Shown here: in pieces, positions 42,192 through 51,729 of the stretch
How the letters are laid out: every line of letters begins with the position of its first letter
Position numbering within the stretch: position 1 is the first letter of the stretch
Assembly: GCA_050246475.1 (NCBI GenBank)
Contig: JBFWVZ010000003.1
Location: forward strand, 186,001 to 250,000
Reading direction: 5' to 3'
DNA: 64,000 nucleotides
Source: CADEEL01 sp050246475
GTDB lineage: Bacteria > Pseudomonadota > Alphaproteobacteria > Caulobacterales > Aquidulcibacteraceae
Program-made: the position numbers and the translations under genes
The notes under the pieces: generated by a model
What the model was told of the DNA's origin: nothing
Seen by the model: the letters and a program-made list of their open reading frames with translations, nothing else
Databases searched by the model: none

Positions 42192-45100
42192 CTCGGGACT
42201 ATCTCGCCCCAGCCTCGATCGAGGCGCTCGCCGGCACGCCCGGCGTGCTCACCCTCTCCGGCGCGCCGGCGGGGGCGGACGCGCTCGCGCTGACGCAGGC
42301 CGCGCTCAAGCGTGGCGGCGTGACGCTCTTCGTGGCGCGGGATGAGGGGCGAGCGCAGGCGTTCGAGGCCGCTTGCCGGTTTTTCGCGCCTGAGTTGGAG
42401 ACGCTGCGGCTGCCGGCGTGGGATTCGCTTCCCTATGACCGAATCTCGCCCGCGCCCCTCGTGGCGGCACAGCGCTGCGCGGCGCTCTCGCGCCTGGCGG
42501 CGAGGAAATCATCGGAGCCGCCGCTTCTCGTCATCGCCACCGCCGCGGGCGTCGCGCAACGTGTCCCGCCGCGCCGGCGCATGATGGAGGCGGCGTTCGA
42601 GGCGCACCCGGGCGAGACGTCATCGCTGGAAGAGCTTGAGCGTTATTTCGTCACCAACGGCTATTCGCGCGCCTCGACGGTGCGGGCGCCTGGCGATTTC
42701 GCGGTGCGCGGCGGCGTGGCGGATGTCTTCCCACCCGGCGCGCCGGAGCCCATCCGCTTCGACTATTTCGGCGATACGCTTGAGAGCATCCGCGCGTTCG
42801 ATCCAGAGACGCAGCGTTCAACGCGCCAACTGAAGACGATCTTGCTGACGCCGGTGAGCGAGGTGCTGCTCGACGATCAGAGCGTTCAGCGCTTCCGCAT
42901 CTCATTCAACCAATCGTTCGGCGCGGTTTCCGATCCGATCCTCGAATCCGTCAGCGCGCGGATGCGGCGCCAGGGCATCGAACAATTCCTGCCCTTCTTC
43001 TACGACAAGCTCGAAACCGTCTTCGACTATGTGGGCGATGCGCTGGTCGCATTCGACGCGTTGGCGGAGGATTCCGCGAAGGAGCGCGTCGATGCGGCGC
43101 GCGATCACTACGAGACCCGCAAAGCGGCGCCGACGCCGCGCGGCATACCCGGCTTCCGTGCGCCGGAACCGGATGCGCTCTATCTCGATCACGATGCGCT
43201 CGCCGCGGCGTTGGGGGCTCGGCCCGTTCGCCGTTTCGCGGCGTTCGGCGCGCCGGAAGGGGAGCGATCAATCGCGCTCGGCGCCCGTCTTGGGCGCGAT
43301 TTCGCGCCTGAGCGCGCGATCCCCGACGCCAATGTGTTCGACGCCGCGCGCGGCCATGTCGATGATCTCATCAAGCAGAAAAAGCGCGTGATATTGGCGA
43401 CGTGGAGCGAAGGCTCCGCGGAACGGCTTATGGGCGTGATGGAGGATCACGGGCTTAATAACGTCTCACGGGCGAAGGATCGCGCCGAGACCGAGGCGCT
43501 GCCGCAGAAATACGCGGCGATCGTCATCCTGCCGCTGGAGCATGGGTTCGAGACGGACACGCTCGCCATCCTCTCCGAACAGGACATCCTGGGCGAACGG
43601 CTCGCGCGGCCGCGCAAGAAACGCAAGAGCGCATCGATATTCGCCGAGGCCGCAGCGCTTTCGCCGGGCGATCTCGTGGTCCACCAAGATCACGGCATCG
43701 GGCGCTACGAGGGCTTGAAGACGCTCGACGTGCAGGGCGCGCCGCACGATTGCCTGGATCTCGGCTATTTCGGCGGGGACAAGCTCTATCTGCCCGTCGA
43801 AAACATTGAACTCGTCACGCGCTACGGCTCGGAAGAGACCAGCGTGCAGCTCGATAAGCTCGGCGGCGTTGCGTGGCAGGGGCGCAAGGCGAAAGCCAAA
43901 CAGCGCCTCCGCGACATGGCGGAGGAGCTCATTCGCATCGCCGCGCTGCGCGCCGCGCGCACGGCGGAAGAAGTGCTTCCGCCCGCAGGCATCTACGACG
44001 AATTCTGCGCGCGCTTCCCGTACGAAGAGACGGACGATCAGCTCTCCGCGATCGAGGATGTCGTCAACGATCTCGCCGCCGGCAAGCCGATGGACCGCCT
44101 GGTTTGCGGCGATGTGGGCTTCGGCAAGACGGAAGTGGCGCTGCGCGCGGCGTTCCTCGTTGCGATGAGCGGCAAGCAAGTGGCGGTCATTTGCCCGACG
44201 ACGCTGCTCGCCCGCCAGCACTACAAGACCTTTTCAGAGCGCTTCCAGGGCATGCCGGTGCGCGTGCGCCCGCTCTCGCGCCTCGTCTCTACGAAAGACG
44301 CCGCCCAAACGCGCACGGACGTGAAGGACGGCAAGGTCGAGATCCTCGTCGGCACACACGCGGTGCTCGCCAAGCAGGTCGAGTTTCGTGATCTCGGGCT
44401 TATCGTCGTCGATGAAGAACAGCATTTCGGCGTGAAGCACAAAGAGCGCCTGAAGGAGCTCCGCGCCGACGTGCATGTGCTCACGCTCTCCGCCACGCCC
44501 ATCCCGCGCACGCTGCAGCTCGCGCTCGCCGGCATCCGCGACATGTCCATCATTGCGACGCCGCCGATAGACCGGATGGCGGTGCGCACCTACGTCACGC
44601 CGTTCGATCCCATCGGCGTGCGCGAGGCGCTGCTGCGCGAGCGCTATCGCGGCGGACAGAGCTTCTTCGTCACGCCGCGCATCGCCGATCTCGCTGAGCT
44701 TGAGGATTTCCTGCGCAAGCAGGTTCCCGAAGTCTCGTTCCTCTCCGCACACGGGCAGATGGCGCCCGGCGCGCTCGATGAGATCATGACGGCTTTCTAT
44801 GACGGGCGCCATGACGTGCTGCTCTCCACCAGCATCGTCGAAAGCGGGCTCGATATCCCGCGCGCCAACACCTTGATCGTGCATCGCGCCGATATGTTCG
44901 GCCTGGCGCAGCTTTATCAGCTGCGTGGGCGCGTGGGGCGGTCGAAACTGCGCGCGTACGCCTATCTCACAACCCCCGCGGATCAGACGCTGACGGCGGG
45001 CGCCGAGAAGCGGCTCAAGATTCTCTCCTCGCTCGACAATCTCGGCGCGGGCTTCACGCTTGCCTCACACGATCTCGATATGCGCGGCGGCGGCAATTTG

Positions 45101-45676
45101 CTTGGCGAAGAGCAAAGCGGCCACATCCGTGAAGTGGGCGTCGAGCTTTATCAATCGATGCTGGAAGAGGCCGTCGTCTCGCTGCGCGAGGGGAGGGAAG
45201 AGGTCTCCGAACGCTCCTGGTCCCCGCAGATCAATGTCGGCGTCTCGGTGCTCATCCCGGAAGACTATGTGCCCGATCTCACGGTGCGGCTCGCGCTCTA
45301 CCGGCGCTTGGCGGATCAGACAACGGATGCGGAACGTGAAGCGTTCGCGGCCGAACTCATCGATCGCTTCGGCCCGCTGCCGGATGAAGCGGAGCACCTG
45401 ATCGGCGTGGCGGCGCTCAAGGCGCTCTGCCGGCAGGCCTCCATCGCGAAACTCGACGCCGGGCCAAAGGGCGCGGTGCTCACGTTCCGCGAGACGGGCT
45501 TTCCCGATCCATCCGCGCTCGTGCGCTACGTTCAATCGCGCCCGTTCGATTTCAAGATGCGGCCTGACGGCAAGCTCGTCGTGCAGGGCGAATGGCCCGA
45601 TCCGGCGCTGCGCTTGAAAGCCGTGCGCGCCGCCCTCGAAGGCGTCGCGAACATCGCCGTGAAGCAGGCGGCCTAG
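42188..45676 (+). CDS. mfd: Transcription-repair coupling factor
   Basis: A 1162-residue protein. The UvrB-like N-terminal module is followed by the RNA-polymerase-interacting domain (SPGDLVVHQDHGIGRYEGL, about residues 490-560). The translocase has Walker A CGDVGFGKTEVALRAAF (about 640), DEEQHFGVKHKE, SATPIPRTLQLALAGIRDMS and LRGRVGRSK. The C-terminal TRCF domain is complete. It removes stalled RNA polymerase at lesions and recruits UvrA. The start is a GTG. Its stop shares CTAG with the convergent PhoX-like gene. Confidence 0.97.
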   Translation: MTRDYLAPASIEALAGTPGVLTLSGAPAGADALALTQAALKRGGVTLFVARDEGRAQAFEAACRFFAPELETLRLPAWDSLPYDRISPAPLVAAQRCAALSRLAARKSSEPPLLVIATAAGVAQRVPPRRRMMEAAFEAHPGETSSLEELERYFVTNGYSRASTVRAPGDFAVRGGVADVFPPGAPEPIRFDYFGDTLESIRAFDPETQRSTRQLKTILLTPVSEVLLDDQSVQRFRISFNQSFGAVSDPILESVSARMRRQGIEQFLPFFYDKLETVFDYVGDALVAFDALAEDSAKERVDAARDHYETRKAAPTPRGIPGFRAPEPDALYLDHDALAAALGARPVRRFAAFGAPEGERSIALGARLGRDFAPERAIPDANVFDAARGHVDDLIKQKKRVILATWSEGSAERLMGVMEDHGLNNVSRAKDRAETEALPQKYAAIVILPLEHGFETDTLAILSEQDILGERLARPRKKRKSASIFAEAAALSPGDLVVHQDHGIGRYEGLKTLDVQGAPHDCLDLGYFGGDKLYLPVENIELVTRYGSEETSVQLDKLGGVAWQGRKAKAKQRLRDMAEELIRIAALRAARTAEEVLPPAGIYDEFCARFPYEETDDQLSAIEDVVNDLAAGKPMDRLVCGDVGFGKTEVALRAAFLVAMSGKQVAVICPTTLLARQHYKTFSERFQGMPVRVRPLSRLVSTKDAAQTRTDVKDGKVEILVGTHAVLAKQVEFRDLGLIVVDEEQHFGVKHKERLKELRADVHVLTLSATPIPRTLQLALAGIRDMSIIATPPIDRMAVRTYVTPFDPIGVREALLRERYRGGQSFFVTPRIADLAELEDFLRKQVPEVSFLSAHGQMAPGALDEIMTAFYDGRHDVLLSTSIVESGLDIPRANTLIVHRADMFGLAQLYQLRGRVGRSKLRAYAYLTTPADQTLTAGAEKRLKILSSLDNLGAGFTLASHDLDMRGGGNLLGEEQSGHIREVGVELYQSMLEEAVVSLREGREEVSERSWSPQINVGVSVLIPEDYVPDLTVRLALYRRLADQTTDAEREAFAAELIDRFGPLPDEAEHLIGVAALKALCRQASIAKLDAGPKGAVLTFRETGFPDPSALVRYVQSRPFDFKMRPDGKLVVQGEWPDPALRLKAVRAALEGVANIAVKQAA

Positions 45677-47577
45677 CCGCCGATCGGTCCGCCATCGCGC
45701 CGCCGGATCGCCAGCACGGCCGGGCGCGGCGGCATGTCTGGCGAAAAATCCGGCCATCGCGTGGTCGGCGCATCAAACGTCGCGCCATCGCCGTCGCCTG
45801 GATGCTGCACCGCCAGGAAGAGCGTGCGTCCGTCCGGTGCAAAACAGGGGCCGCACACCTCCGCGCCGTCGGGCGCACGAAAGAACGCGCGCCCGGCGCC
45901 GCGCAACTCGCCGGCCGTCTCCAGAGCCCAAAGCCCGTCATTGGCGCCCGTCGCTTCGTTTCCGTCCGTCGCGATCCAGAGCCGCCCCGCGCTATCGATC
46001 GCGGCATTATCTGGGCTGCCGAACCAGCCATTGGCGCTCGTCCGTGCATTCCAAAGCGCGTCCTCCTCCGGATCGGCCGGATCGCCGCAGCGCACGAGAG
46101 TCTCCCATCGCGAGCGCGCGGAGGCAAAATCGCCGCCAGGCTCGATAATCTCGATGATGTGGCCCGAAACGTTCGCGGCGCGCGGATTGGCGCCGCCGGC
46201 CTGTTCGAGACCGCGCCGCGCATTGTTGGTGAGCATGAGGTATGCGCGCCCGCTCGCGGCGTCAGGCTGGATGTCCTCCGGCCGATCCATCGGCGTGGCG
46301 CCCAGCAGGTCGGCGGCGCGGCGCGCCTCGATGAGCACATCTGCTTGCGACGCAAAGCCGTTCTCTGCCGTCAGCGGACCGGCGCCCTGCACGAGGGGCA
46401 GCCATTCTATAGCGCCGTCGTCATCGAACCGCGCCGCGTAGAGCACGCCCTCGTCCAAAAGGTCAGCATTGGCAATTCTATTGTCACGATCAACGGCGCG
46501 CGCGCTGACGAACTTGTATACGTAATCGAACGCCTGATCGTCGCCCATGTAGATGACAAGCCGCCCATCCGGCGCGATCACGCTCTCGCACCCTTCGTGT
46601 TTGAACCGCCCCAGTGCGGTGCGCTTCTTCGGCGTCGAGGCCGGATCGAGCGGATCGATTTCCACGACCCAACCGAAACGATTGGGTTCGTTCGGCTCGC
46701 GCGAAATATCGAAGCGCGGATCGAAGCGGCCCCAACCATAAGCGCGCGCGGGAAGCCCGCAGCGCTGATAATTGCGCGCTTCGGGATGATCGGGCGCTGC
46801 CTCGCCAGTGAAGTAGAGGTTGAAGTTCTCCTCCGCGGTCAGATACGTGCCCCACGGCGTCACGCCGCCGGCGCAATTGTTGAGCATGCCGCGCACGACG
46901 CGCCCGCTCTCATCCGCGCTCGTGCGCAAGCGCGGATGGCCCGCGGCCGGCCCCGTGATGCCGATCTCCGTTTCGGCAGTGATCCGGCGATTGTATCGCG
47001 AGGCGCGCTCCACCCGCCACGCGTCCCCGCTCAGGCGCACTTCGACGACGCTCGCGCCATGCGCGGCGCGCTCGATTGCACACATTTCCGCCGTGACGTC
47101 TGAGGCCGCGGCGATGCCGGGGAACATCAGCCGCGTCGATGTATATTCGTGATTGATGCAGAGCAGTCCGCGCGCGCCCATTGCGTCGAGCGGCACGAAA
47201 CCGACATAGTCGTTGTTGTATCCGAACTGCCGCGCCTGCGCGGACGCCGTTTGTGTGCGCGCATCGAAAGCTGGCGAATCCGGAAAGAGCGCGTCGCCCC
47301 AGCGCAGCAAAACCTGCGCGTCATATCCCGCCGGCACGGCGTGCGTCTCGCCGGCGCCACGCGCGATTTCAGCGAAACTGAACCGTCCCGTCGCCGCCGC
47401 CGATGGCGCGCTCGCGCAGCCAGGCAGTGAAGCGGCCGCAACACTCGCGGCCGCCCCGCCCAACAGCGCCCGGCGCGAAAGCCGCGCCTGGATGACGTCT
47501 TCAATTGTTTGCGCGCCTTCCGCGATCCGAGGATTGCTCGTCCGCTCTTCGCTGGCGTCGATCGTTCCGCTTTCCAT
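45673..47577 (-). CDS. PhoX-family (DUF839) phosphatase, Tat-exported
   Basis: A 634-residue protein. The twin-arginine signal LSRRALLGG is followed by a hydrophobic stretch and a Cys (LPGCAS), possibly a lipobox. DUF839/PhoX features include YNNDYVGFVPLD, CINHEYT, MLNNCAGGVTPWGTYLTAEENF, GRFKHEGCE and YMGDDQAFDYVYKF. PhoX enzymes are calcium/iron-dependent alkaline phosphatases in the periplasm, folded before export. The late part (GWFGSPDNAAIDSAGRLWIATDGN) is a beta-propeller strand repeat. Confidence 0.9.
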   Translation of the reverse strand: MESGTIDASEERTSNPRIAEGAQTIEDVIQARLSRRALLGGAAASVAAASLPGCASAPSAAATGRFSFAEIARGAGETHAVPAGYDAQVLLRWGDALFPDSPAFDARTQTASAQARQFGYNNDYVGFVPLDAMGARGLLCINHEYTSTRLMFPGIAAASDVTAEMCAIERAAHGASVVEVRLSGDAWRVERASRYNRRITAETEIGITGPAAGHPRLRTSADESGRVVRGMLNNCAGGVTPWGTYLTAEENFNLYFTGEAAPDHPEARNYQRCGLPARAYGWGRFDPRFDISREPNEPNRFGWVVEIDPLDPASTPKKRTALGRFKHEGCESVIAPDGRLVIYMGDDQAFDYVYKFVSARAVDRDNRIANADLLDEGVLYAARFDDDGAIEWLPLVQGAGPLTAENGFASQADVLIEARRAADLLGATPMDRPEDIQPDAASGRAYLMLTNNARRGLEQAGGANPRAANVSGHIIEIIEPGGDFASARSRWETLVRCGDPADPEEDALWNARTSANGWFGSPDNAAIDSAGRLWIATDGNEATGANDGLWALETAGELRGAGRAFFRAPDGAEVCGPCFAPDGRTLFLAVQHPGDGDGATFDAPTTRWPDFSPDMPPRPAVLAIRRRDGGPIGG

Positions 47578-47645
47578 GAACGGACGTTGGCCGCGTTTGA
47601 TGACAATGCTGTATGGCGCGAAAGCGCCCTTACGCCGCAGGGGCT

Positions 47646-48278
47646 CTAGGCATCCGCCTTGAGATCGAGCGCCTTGCCGTACTTCTCGGGCGTCTCAGCG
47701 CCCATCAACATCGCGCGTCGATTGATGATCGCGACAGGCACGCCCGAGACGCCCAGCTTCACGGCGCTGGCGTGGAGCTTCAAGATCATGTCGCGATCCG
47801 CATCCCCGGCCAGCAATTCGCGCACGAGTTCGCTGTCGAGACCGATTTTCGCCGCGACATCGATGAGCGTTTCGGCTTCACCGATGTCCTTGCCTTCGAC
47901 GAAGTAGGCGGCGAACAATTCGTCGATCGCCGCTTCGGCGCGGCCTTGCCCCGCGGACCAATGAATGAGGCGGTGCGCGTCGATCGTGTTCGGGATGCGC
48001 GCGCGAGATTCGAGATTGAGTGGCACGCCGGCGGCTTCCGCCGCTTGCATCAGCGCATCGTGGATCATCGCGAGGCGATCGGGATCGAACTTCTTCGAGA
48101 AATACTCGCGCCGGTCAAAGCCTTCGCGCGGCATCTCGGGATTGAGCAAGAAGTTGCGCCACGCGACGGAGAGCGAAAGCTCGGGCCGCGCCTCGGCGGC
48201 GCGTTTCAGGCTCTCCCAGCCCACGTAGCACCAGGGGCAGGAGACGTCGGCGAAGAAATCGACGGCAGCGGTGCGCAT
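47646..48278 (-). CDS. DsbA-family thiol oxidoreductase (FrnE-like)
   Basis: A 210-residue thioredoxin-fold protein. The active site is SCPWC (Cys14, Cys17) immediately after the first strand, with no signal peptide, so it is cytoplasmic. The helical insertion and the cis-Pro segment SGVPVAIINRRAMLMGAETPE match the FrnE/2-hydroxychromene-isomerase-like group. The role is probably disulfide handling or oxidative stress defence. It has no clear operon partner. Confidence 0.88.
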   Translation of the reverse strand: MRTAAVDFFADVSCPWCYVGWESLKRAAEARPELSLSVAWRNFLLNPEMPREGFDRREYFSKKFDPDRLAMIHDALMQAAEAAGVPLNLESRARIPNTIDAHRLIHWSAGQGRAEAAIDELFAAYFVEGKDIGEAETLIDVAAKIGLDSELVRELLAGDADRDMILKLHASAVKLGVSGVPVAIINRRAMLMGAETPEKYGKALDLKADA

Positions 48279-48319
48279 GCGTGAGTCTTACTCTGATCCG
48301 GCGTGTTCGTCAGCCGCTC

Positions 48320-48384
48320 GACCCTCGCGGGCGCGAGGGTCCAGTCCTTCCGACTTCTCGGCTCTCGCCTTCGCGAGAGCCGAG
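48320..48384. repeat. Two tandem perfect hairpins between dsbA-like and popA-like genes
   Basis: Hairpin 1 (48320-48341) pairs GACCCTCGCG with CGCGAGGGTC. Hairpin 2 (48357-48384) pairs CTCGGCTCTCGC with GCGAGAGCCGAG around a CTTC loop. Both lie directly downstream of the popA-like stop (minus strand). Neither has a T-run. Confidence 0.7.
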
Positions 48385-48393
48385 CGGTGGGAC

Positions 48394-49698
48394 TTAAACC
48401 GCCGCGCTTTGCGCTTCGAACGCTTCAAGGGCGCGGGCGAGGAGGGCCCGGCCGCTTTCGCCGGGCTTCATTTCGACGGTGCTCTGTTCAAAGACGAGCG
48501 GGCCGGCGTCCCCGTCACCCGAGGCGAACGCGGTGCATTCCCCGACGGCGGCGATGCGCTCGGCCGTGCGGCGCGCGCCGGCGTGATTGGTCGCGGGAAG
48601 CGCGCAGACGATGAGTTCACGCCCCAAGGCCGCGCCGCAGTCCGTATCGCGGATCAAGCGTGAGGCGAGCGTCGCAACCTCGCGGAAGCCTTTGCGCCAA
48701 ACCGCTTCGCCCGGCGTGCGTGCGCCTGGCGCGGGGAGAACGCGCAGCGCAACGAGCGAAAAGGGGCGCCCCGTCGCGTGGTGATCGTTCGCCAAGCGCT
48801 GGAGGTGCGTCTCGAAGGCTTGTGACGTGAAGAGGCCGGTGTGTGCGTCGCCCATGCGATCGCGCAGCGCGCGCAACTCGTTTTCCGCGCAGCGGCGGCG
48901 CCGTTCCCGGCGGATGGCGTCAAAGAGCCAGGCCACGCCTTCTTCACTCGGCGCATCCTCGGGAATGACGGCGGCGGCGCCGCGTTCGGCCGCTGCGCGT
49001 GCGGTGGCGCTATCTCCAGCCTGCGTGACGACAAGCGTGGGAAGATGATGCAGACCGGCGTTTCTGCGCAGCGCCGCACAAAGCGAGATTGCTGTGGCCG
49101 AATCCGCAGCCCCGTTCAGCACCACCGCATCGAAGAACTCATCGTGCAGATGGTCGAAACCGGAGAAGGACGAGAACGCCGCCGTCACCAGCCCCGCATG
49201 CGCGGCCCACATCCGCTCCAACGCCAGGAAGAAGGGCGAGGGCGCGCCGATATAGAGCGCCTTCAAGCGCCGCTGCGTTGGGCGCTCGAACGGATCGACG
49301 CCCATGGATTCCGCTGTAACGCGGCGGCGTCGGCGCTCTTCATCCGTGAGCGCGGCGCGATAGATCGCCTGGATTTGCCGGGCCACCATTTGCGGCGGCG
49401 CATTGACGGAGATCCACCCGTCGAACGGCTCGTGCACGTCGAGCCCGGCGGGCGGAGGTTGGCGCCAATCGACCGAAGCGACGATCGCGAGCGGGCGCGC
49501 GTCGGCGGAGGCCAGCTTGCGGCCCATTTCGAGCGCGGCGCTGCGGCGGGATTCGTCCGCATCCAGAATGATGATGTCGTGGCCTTCGGGCGCTTCGGCC
49601 GCGCCCGTGAGAGCGGCGGCCTCAACGCCCGCCGCGGCGAGCTTTTCCTGCGCGAGACGCGCCCCCCGCGCATCCGGCGATCGGATGACGATCCGCAC
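48394..49698 (-). CDS. PopA-like c-di-GMP effector with degenerate GGDEF domain
   Basis: A 434-residue protein with two receiver-like domains and a C-terminal GGDEF-type domain, the PleD/PopA layout. Receiver 1 has a plausible phosphoacceptor Asp in IIILDADES (about 46). In receiver 2 the position is Asn (AVVLNGAAD, about 195). In the GGDEF domain the active-site loop reads GRELI (359-363) instead of GGDEF, so cyclase activity is unlikely. The inhibitory-site RxxD is kept as R350-DT-D353, five residues upstream, exactly the PleD spacing. In Caulobacter, PopA binds c-di-GMP through this site and hands CtrA to ClpXP. Confidence 0.8.
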   Translation of the reverse strand: MRIVIRSPDARGARLAQEKLAAAGVEAAALTGAAEAPEGHDIIILDADESRRSAALEMGRKLASADARPLAIVASVDWRQPPPAGLDVHEPFDGWISVNAPPQMVARQIQAIYRAALTDEERRRRRVTAESMGVDPFERPTQRRLKALYIGAPSPFFLALERMWAAHAGLVTAAFSSFSGFDHLHDEFFDAVVLNGAADSATAISLCAALRRNAGLHHLPTLVVTQAGDSATARAAAERGAAAVIPEDAPSEEGVAWLFDAIRRERRRRCAENELRALRDRMGDAHTGLFTSQAFETHLQRLANDHHATGRPFSLVALRVLPAPGARTPGEAVWRKGFREVATLASRLIRDTDCGAALGRELIVCALPATNHAGARRTAERIAAVGECTAFASGDGDAGPLVFEQSTVEMKPGESGRALLARALEAFEAQSAAV

Positions 49699-49780
49699 TC
49701 GAAACCTCGCTCCGGCGGCCGGCCTCGGGCGGCCGACTCGTCATTCCTTATTGCGCCACATCCAGGTTAAAGAAACTCGC

Positions 49781-50539
49781 ATGATTAATGGGACCAATGG
49801 GTTAATTCGCGCCGGAACCGTCGCTTTGGTGACGGGCGCGTCGAGCGGCTTTGGCGCCTATTTCGCCCGCCAGCTGGCGGAGGTGGGCGCCAAGGTGGCG
49901 CTCGCGGCCCGGCGCGCGGATCGCCTCGAGAAGCTGGCGGCTGAGCTTCCCGGATCGGCGGCGATCCAGATGGATGTCGAGAGCGAGGCGTCGATCGTCG
50001 CGGCGTTCGATGCGGCGGAGGAGAAGCTCGGGGGCGTTTCCATCCTCATCAACAACGCGGGGATGAATGCGGAAGGTTTGGCGGTCGATCTGCCCGCCGA
50101 GGAATTCGGGCGCATCTTGCGCGTCAATCTCACGGGCCCGTTTCTGTGTGCGCGGGAGGCTGCGCGCCGCATGATCGCGCGCAAGGAAACGGAAGGGCGC
50201 ATCGTCAACGTCGCCTCCATCGGTGCGCTGAAGCCCCTGCCGGGGCTCGCAGGCTATTGCGCCTCGAAGGCCGGGCTCGTGATGCTGACGAAGACGCTCG
50301 CGCGCGAATGGGCCAATCGCGGGATCAATGTGAACGCGCTGGCGCCCGGCTATGTCGCCACGGAACTCAACGACGAATTTCTGGAGCGCGAGGCGGGCCA
50401 GAAGCTCATCGCCAGCTTTCCGCGACGGCGCCTGATGCAAGCTGACGATCTCGGCGCCATGATGCTCTATCTTTCGAGCCCGCTGAGCGCGGCCGTGACC
50501 GGCAGCGTCTTCACATTGGATGACGGGCAAACGCTTTAG
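49781..50539 (+). CDS. Short-chain dehydrogenase/reductase
   Basis: A 252-residue classical SDR with VALVTGASSGFG, NNAGMN, a catalytic Ser (VASIG) with YCASKAG (Tyr-x-x-x-Lys) and VNALAPGYVATEL. It is probably an NAD(P)-dependent acyl or keto reductase. It lies 11 bases before a CoA transferase and may act in the same fatty-acid or branched-chain pathway. The start at 49781 has only a weak ribosome-binding site. Confidence 0.92.
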   Translation: MINGTNGLIRAGTVALVTGASSGFGAYFARQLAEVGAKVALAARRADRLEKLAAELPGSAAIQMDVESEASIVAAFDAAEEKLGGVSILINNAGMNAEGLAVDLPAEEFGRILRVNLTGPFLCAREAARRMIARKETEGRIVNVASIGALKPLPGLAGYCASKAGLVMLTKTLAREWANRGINVNALAPGYVATELNDEFLEREAGQKLIASFPRRRLMQADDLGAMMLYLSSPLSAAVTGSVFTLDDGQTL

Positions 50540-50550
50540 GAGCGACTTTC

Positions 50551-51687
50551 ATGGGTTCTGGACCGCTCGCTGGCCTCAAGGTCGTCGAATTCGCTGGCAT
50601 TGGGCCGGGGCCGTTCTGCGCGATGCTGCTCTCGGACATGGGCGCGGACGTCGTGCGCATCGATCGCGTCTCCGGCGCGCGCGGCGGCACGCCGAAGGGT
50701 CCGAACAAATTCGACGTCACCTCGCGCGGGCGCCGCTCCGTCGCGCTCGATCTGAAAAGCGCGGACGATGTGGAGACGGCGCTCCGGCTCATGGATCAGG
50801 CGGACGCGCTCATCGAAGGCTTCCGTCCCGGTGTGATGGAGCGCTTAGGGCTTGGGCCGGATGTGGCGCTCAAGCGCAATCCGAAGCTCGTCTATGGCCG
50901 CATGACGGGGTGGGGGCAGTTTGGGCCGCTCGCCAACGCGGCGGGGCATGACATCAATTACATCTCGCTCACCGGCGCGCTGCACGCGATGGGACGCAAG
51001 AACGAAACGCCGCCGCCGCCGCTCAATCTCGTCGGCGATTTCGGCGGCGGCGCACTCTATCTCGCCATGGGCATTTGCGCCGCGCTTGTCGAAGCCGGCA
51101 AGAGCGGCAAGGGCCAAGTCATCGATTGCGCGATGACGGACGGGGCGGCTTCACTTGCCTCCATGTTCTTCGGCATGCGCGCCGCGGGCATCTGGAAGGA
51201 CGAACGCGACAATAATCTGCTCGATGGCGGCGCGCACTTCTACGACACCTACGAATGCAAGGATGGGAAGTGGATTTCGATCGGTTCGATAGAGCCGCAA
51301 TTCTACGCGCTGCTCTTGGAGAAGACTGGGCTTTCCGGCGACGCCGATTTCGCGCCTTACATGGATCGCACGCACTGGCCGAAGCTGACGGAGAAGATCG
51401 CGGCCGTCTTCAAAACGAAGACGCGCGATGAATGGTGCGCGCTGATGGAAGGCAGCGATGTGTGCTTCGCGCCGGTGCTCTCCTGGGAGGAGGCGACGAA
51501 GCATCCCCACAACGTCGCCCGCGAGACGTTCGTATCGATCGAAGGCGTACCGCAGCCAAACGCCGCGCCGCGCTTTTCACGCACGCAGAGCGCCGTGCAG
51601 GGCGCCGCGCCCGCGGTGGGGCAGCACAACGACGAAGTCTTCGCCGATTGGGGGATCGAGGCCGCGCGGCGTGCAGGCGCGGCTTAG
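50551..51687 (+). CDS. CaiB/BaiF family CoA transferase or alpha-methylacyl-CoA racemase
   Basis: A 378-residue protein close to alpha-methylacyl-CoA racemase (Amacr): GPLAGLKVVEFAGIGPGPFCAMLLSDMGADVVRIDR, ALIEGFRPGVMERLGLGPD and GHDINYISLTGALHAMGRK, followed by NLVGDFGGGALYLAMGI with the family's Asp. It epimerises or transfers CoA thioesters of branched acyl chains. The start follows GGAGCG, and it is probably co-transcribed with the SDR. Confidence 0.9.
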   Translation: MGSGPLAGLKVVEFAGIGPGPFCAMLLSDMGADVVRIDRVSGARGGTPKGPNKFDVTSRGRRSVALDLKSADDVETALRLMDQADALIEGFRPGVMERLGLGPDVALKRNPKLVYGRMTGWGQFGPLANAAGHDINYISLTGALHAMGRKNETPPPPLNLVGDFGGGALYLAMGICAALVEAGKSGKGQVIDCAMTDGAASLASMFFGMRAAGIWKDERDNNLLDGGAHFYDTYECKDGKWISIGSIEPQFYALLLEKTGLSGDADFAPYMDRTHWPKLTEKIAAVFKTKTRDEWCALMEGSDVCFAPVLSWEEATKHPHNVARETFVSIEGVPQPNAAPRFSRTQSAVQGAAPAVGQHNDEVFADWGIEAARRAGAA

Positions 51688-51729
51688 GTTCTCAGGCGAA
51701 TTGCGTTATAGTTCGGTTCGGAGGCGATC

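Noticed and set aside
45592..47103. 503-codon plus-strand frame over the PhoX-like gene
   Set aside because: Overlaps the end of mfd and the PhoX-like gene, which carries a Tat signal and family motifs.
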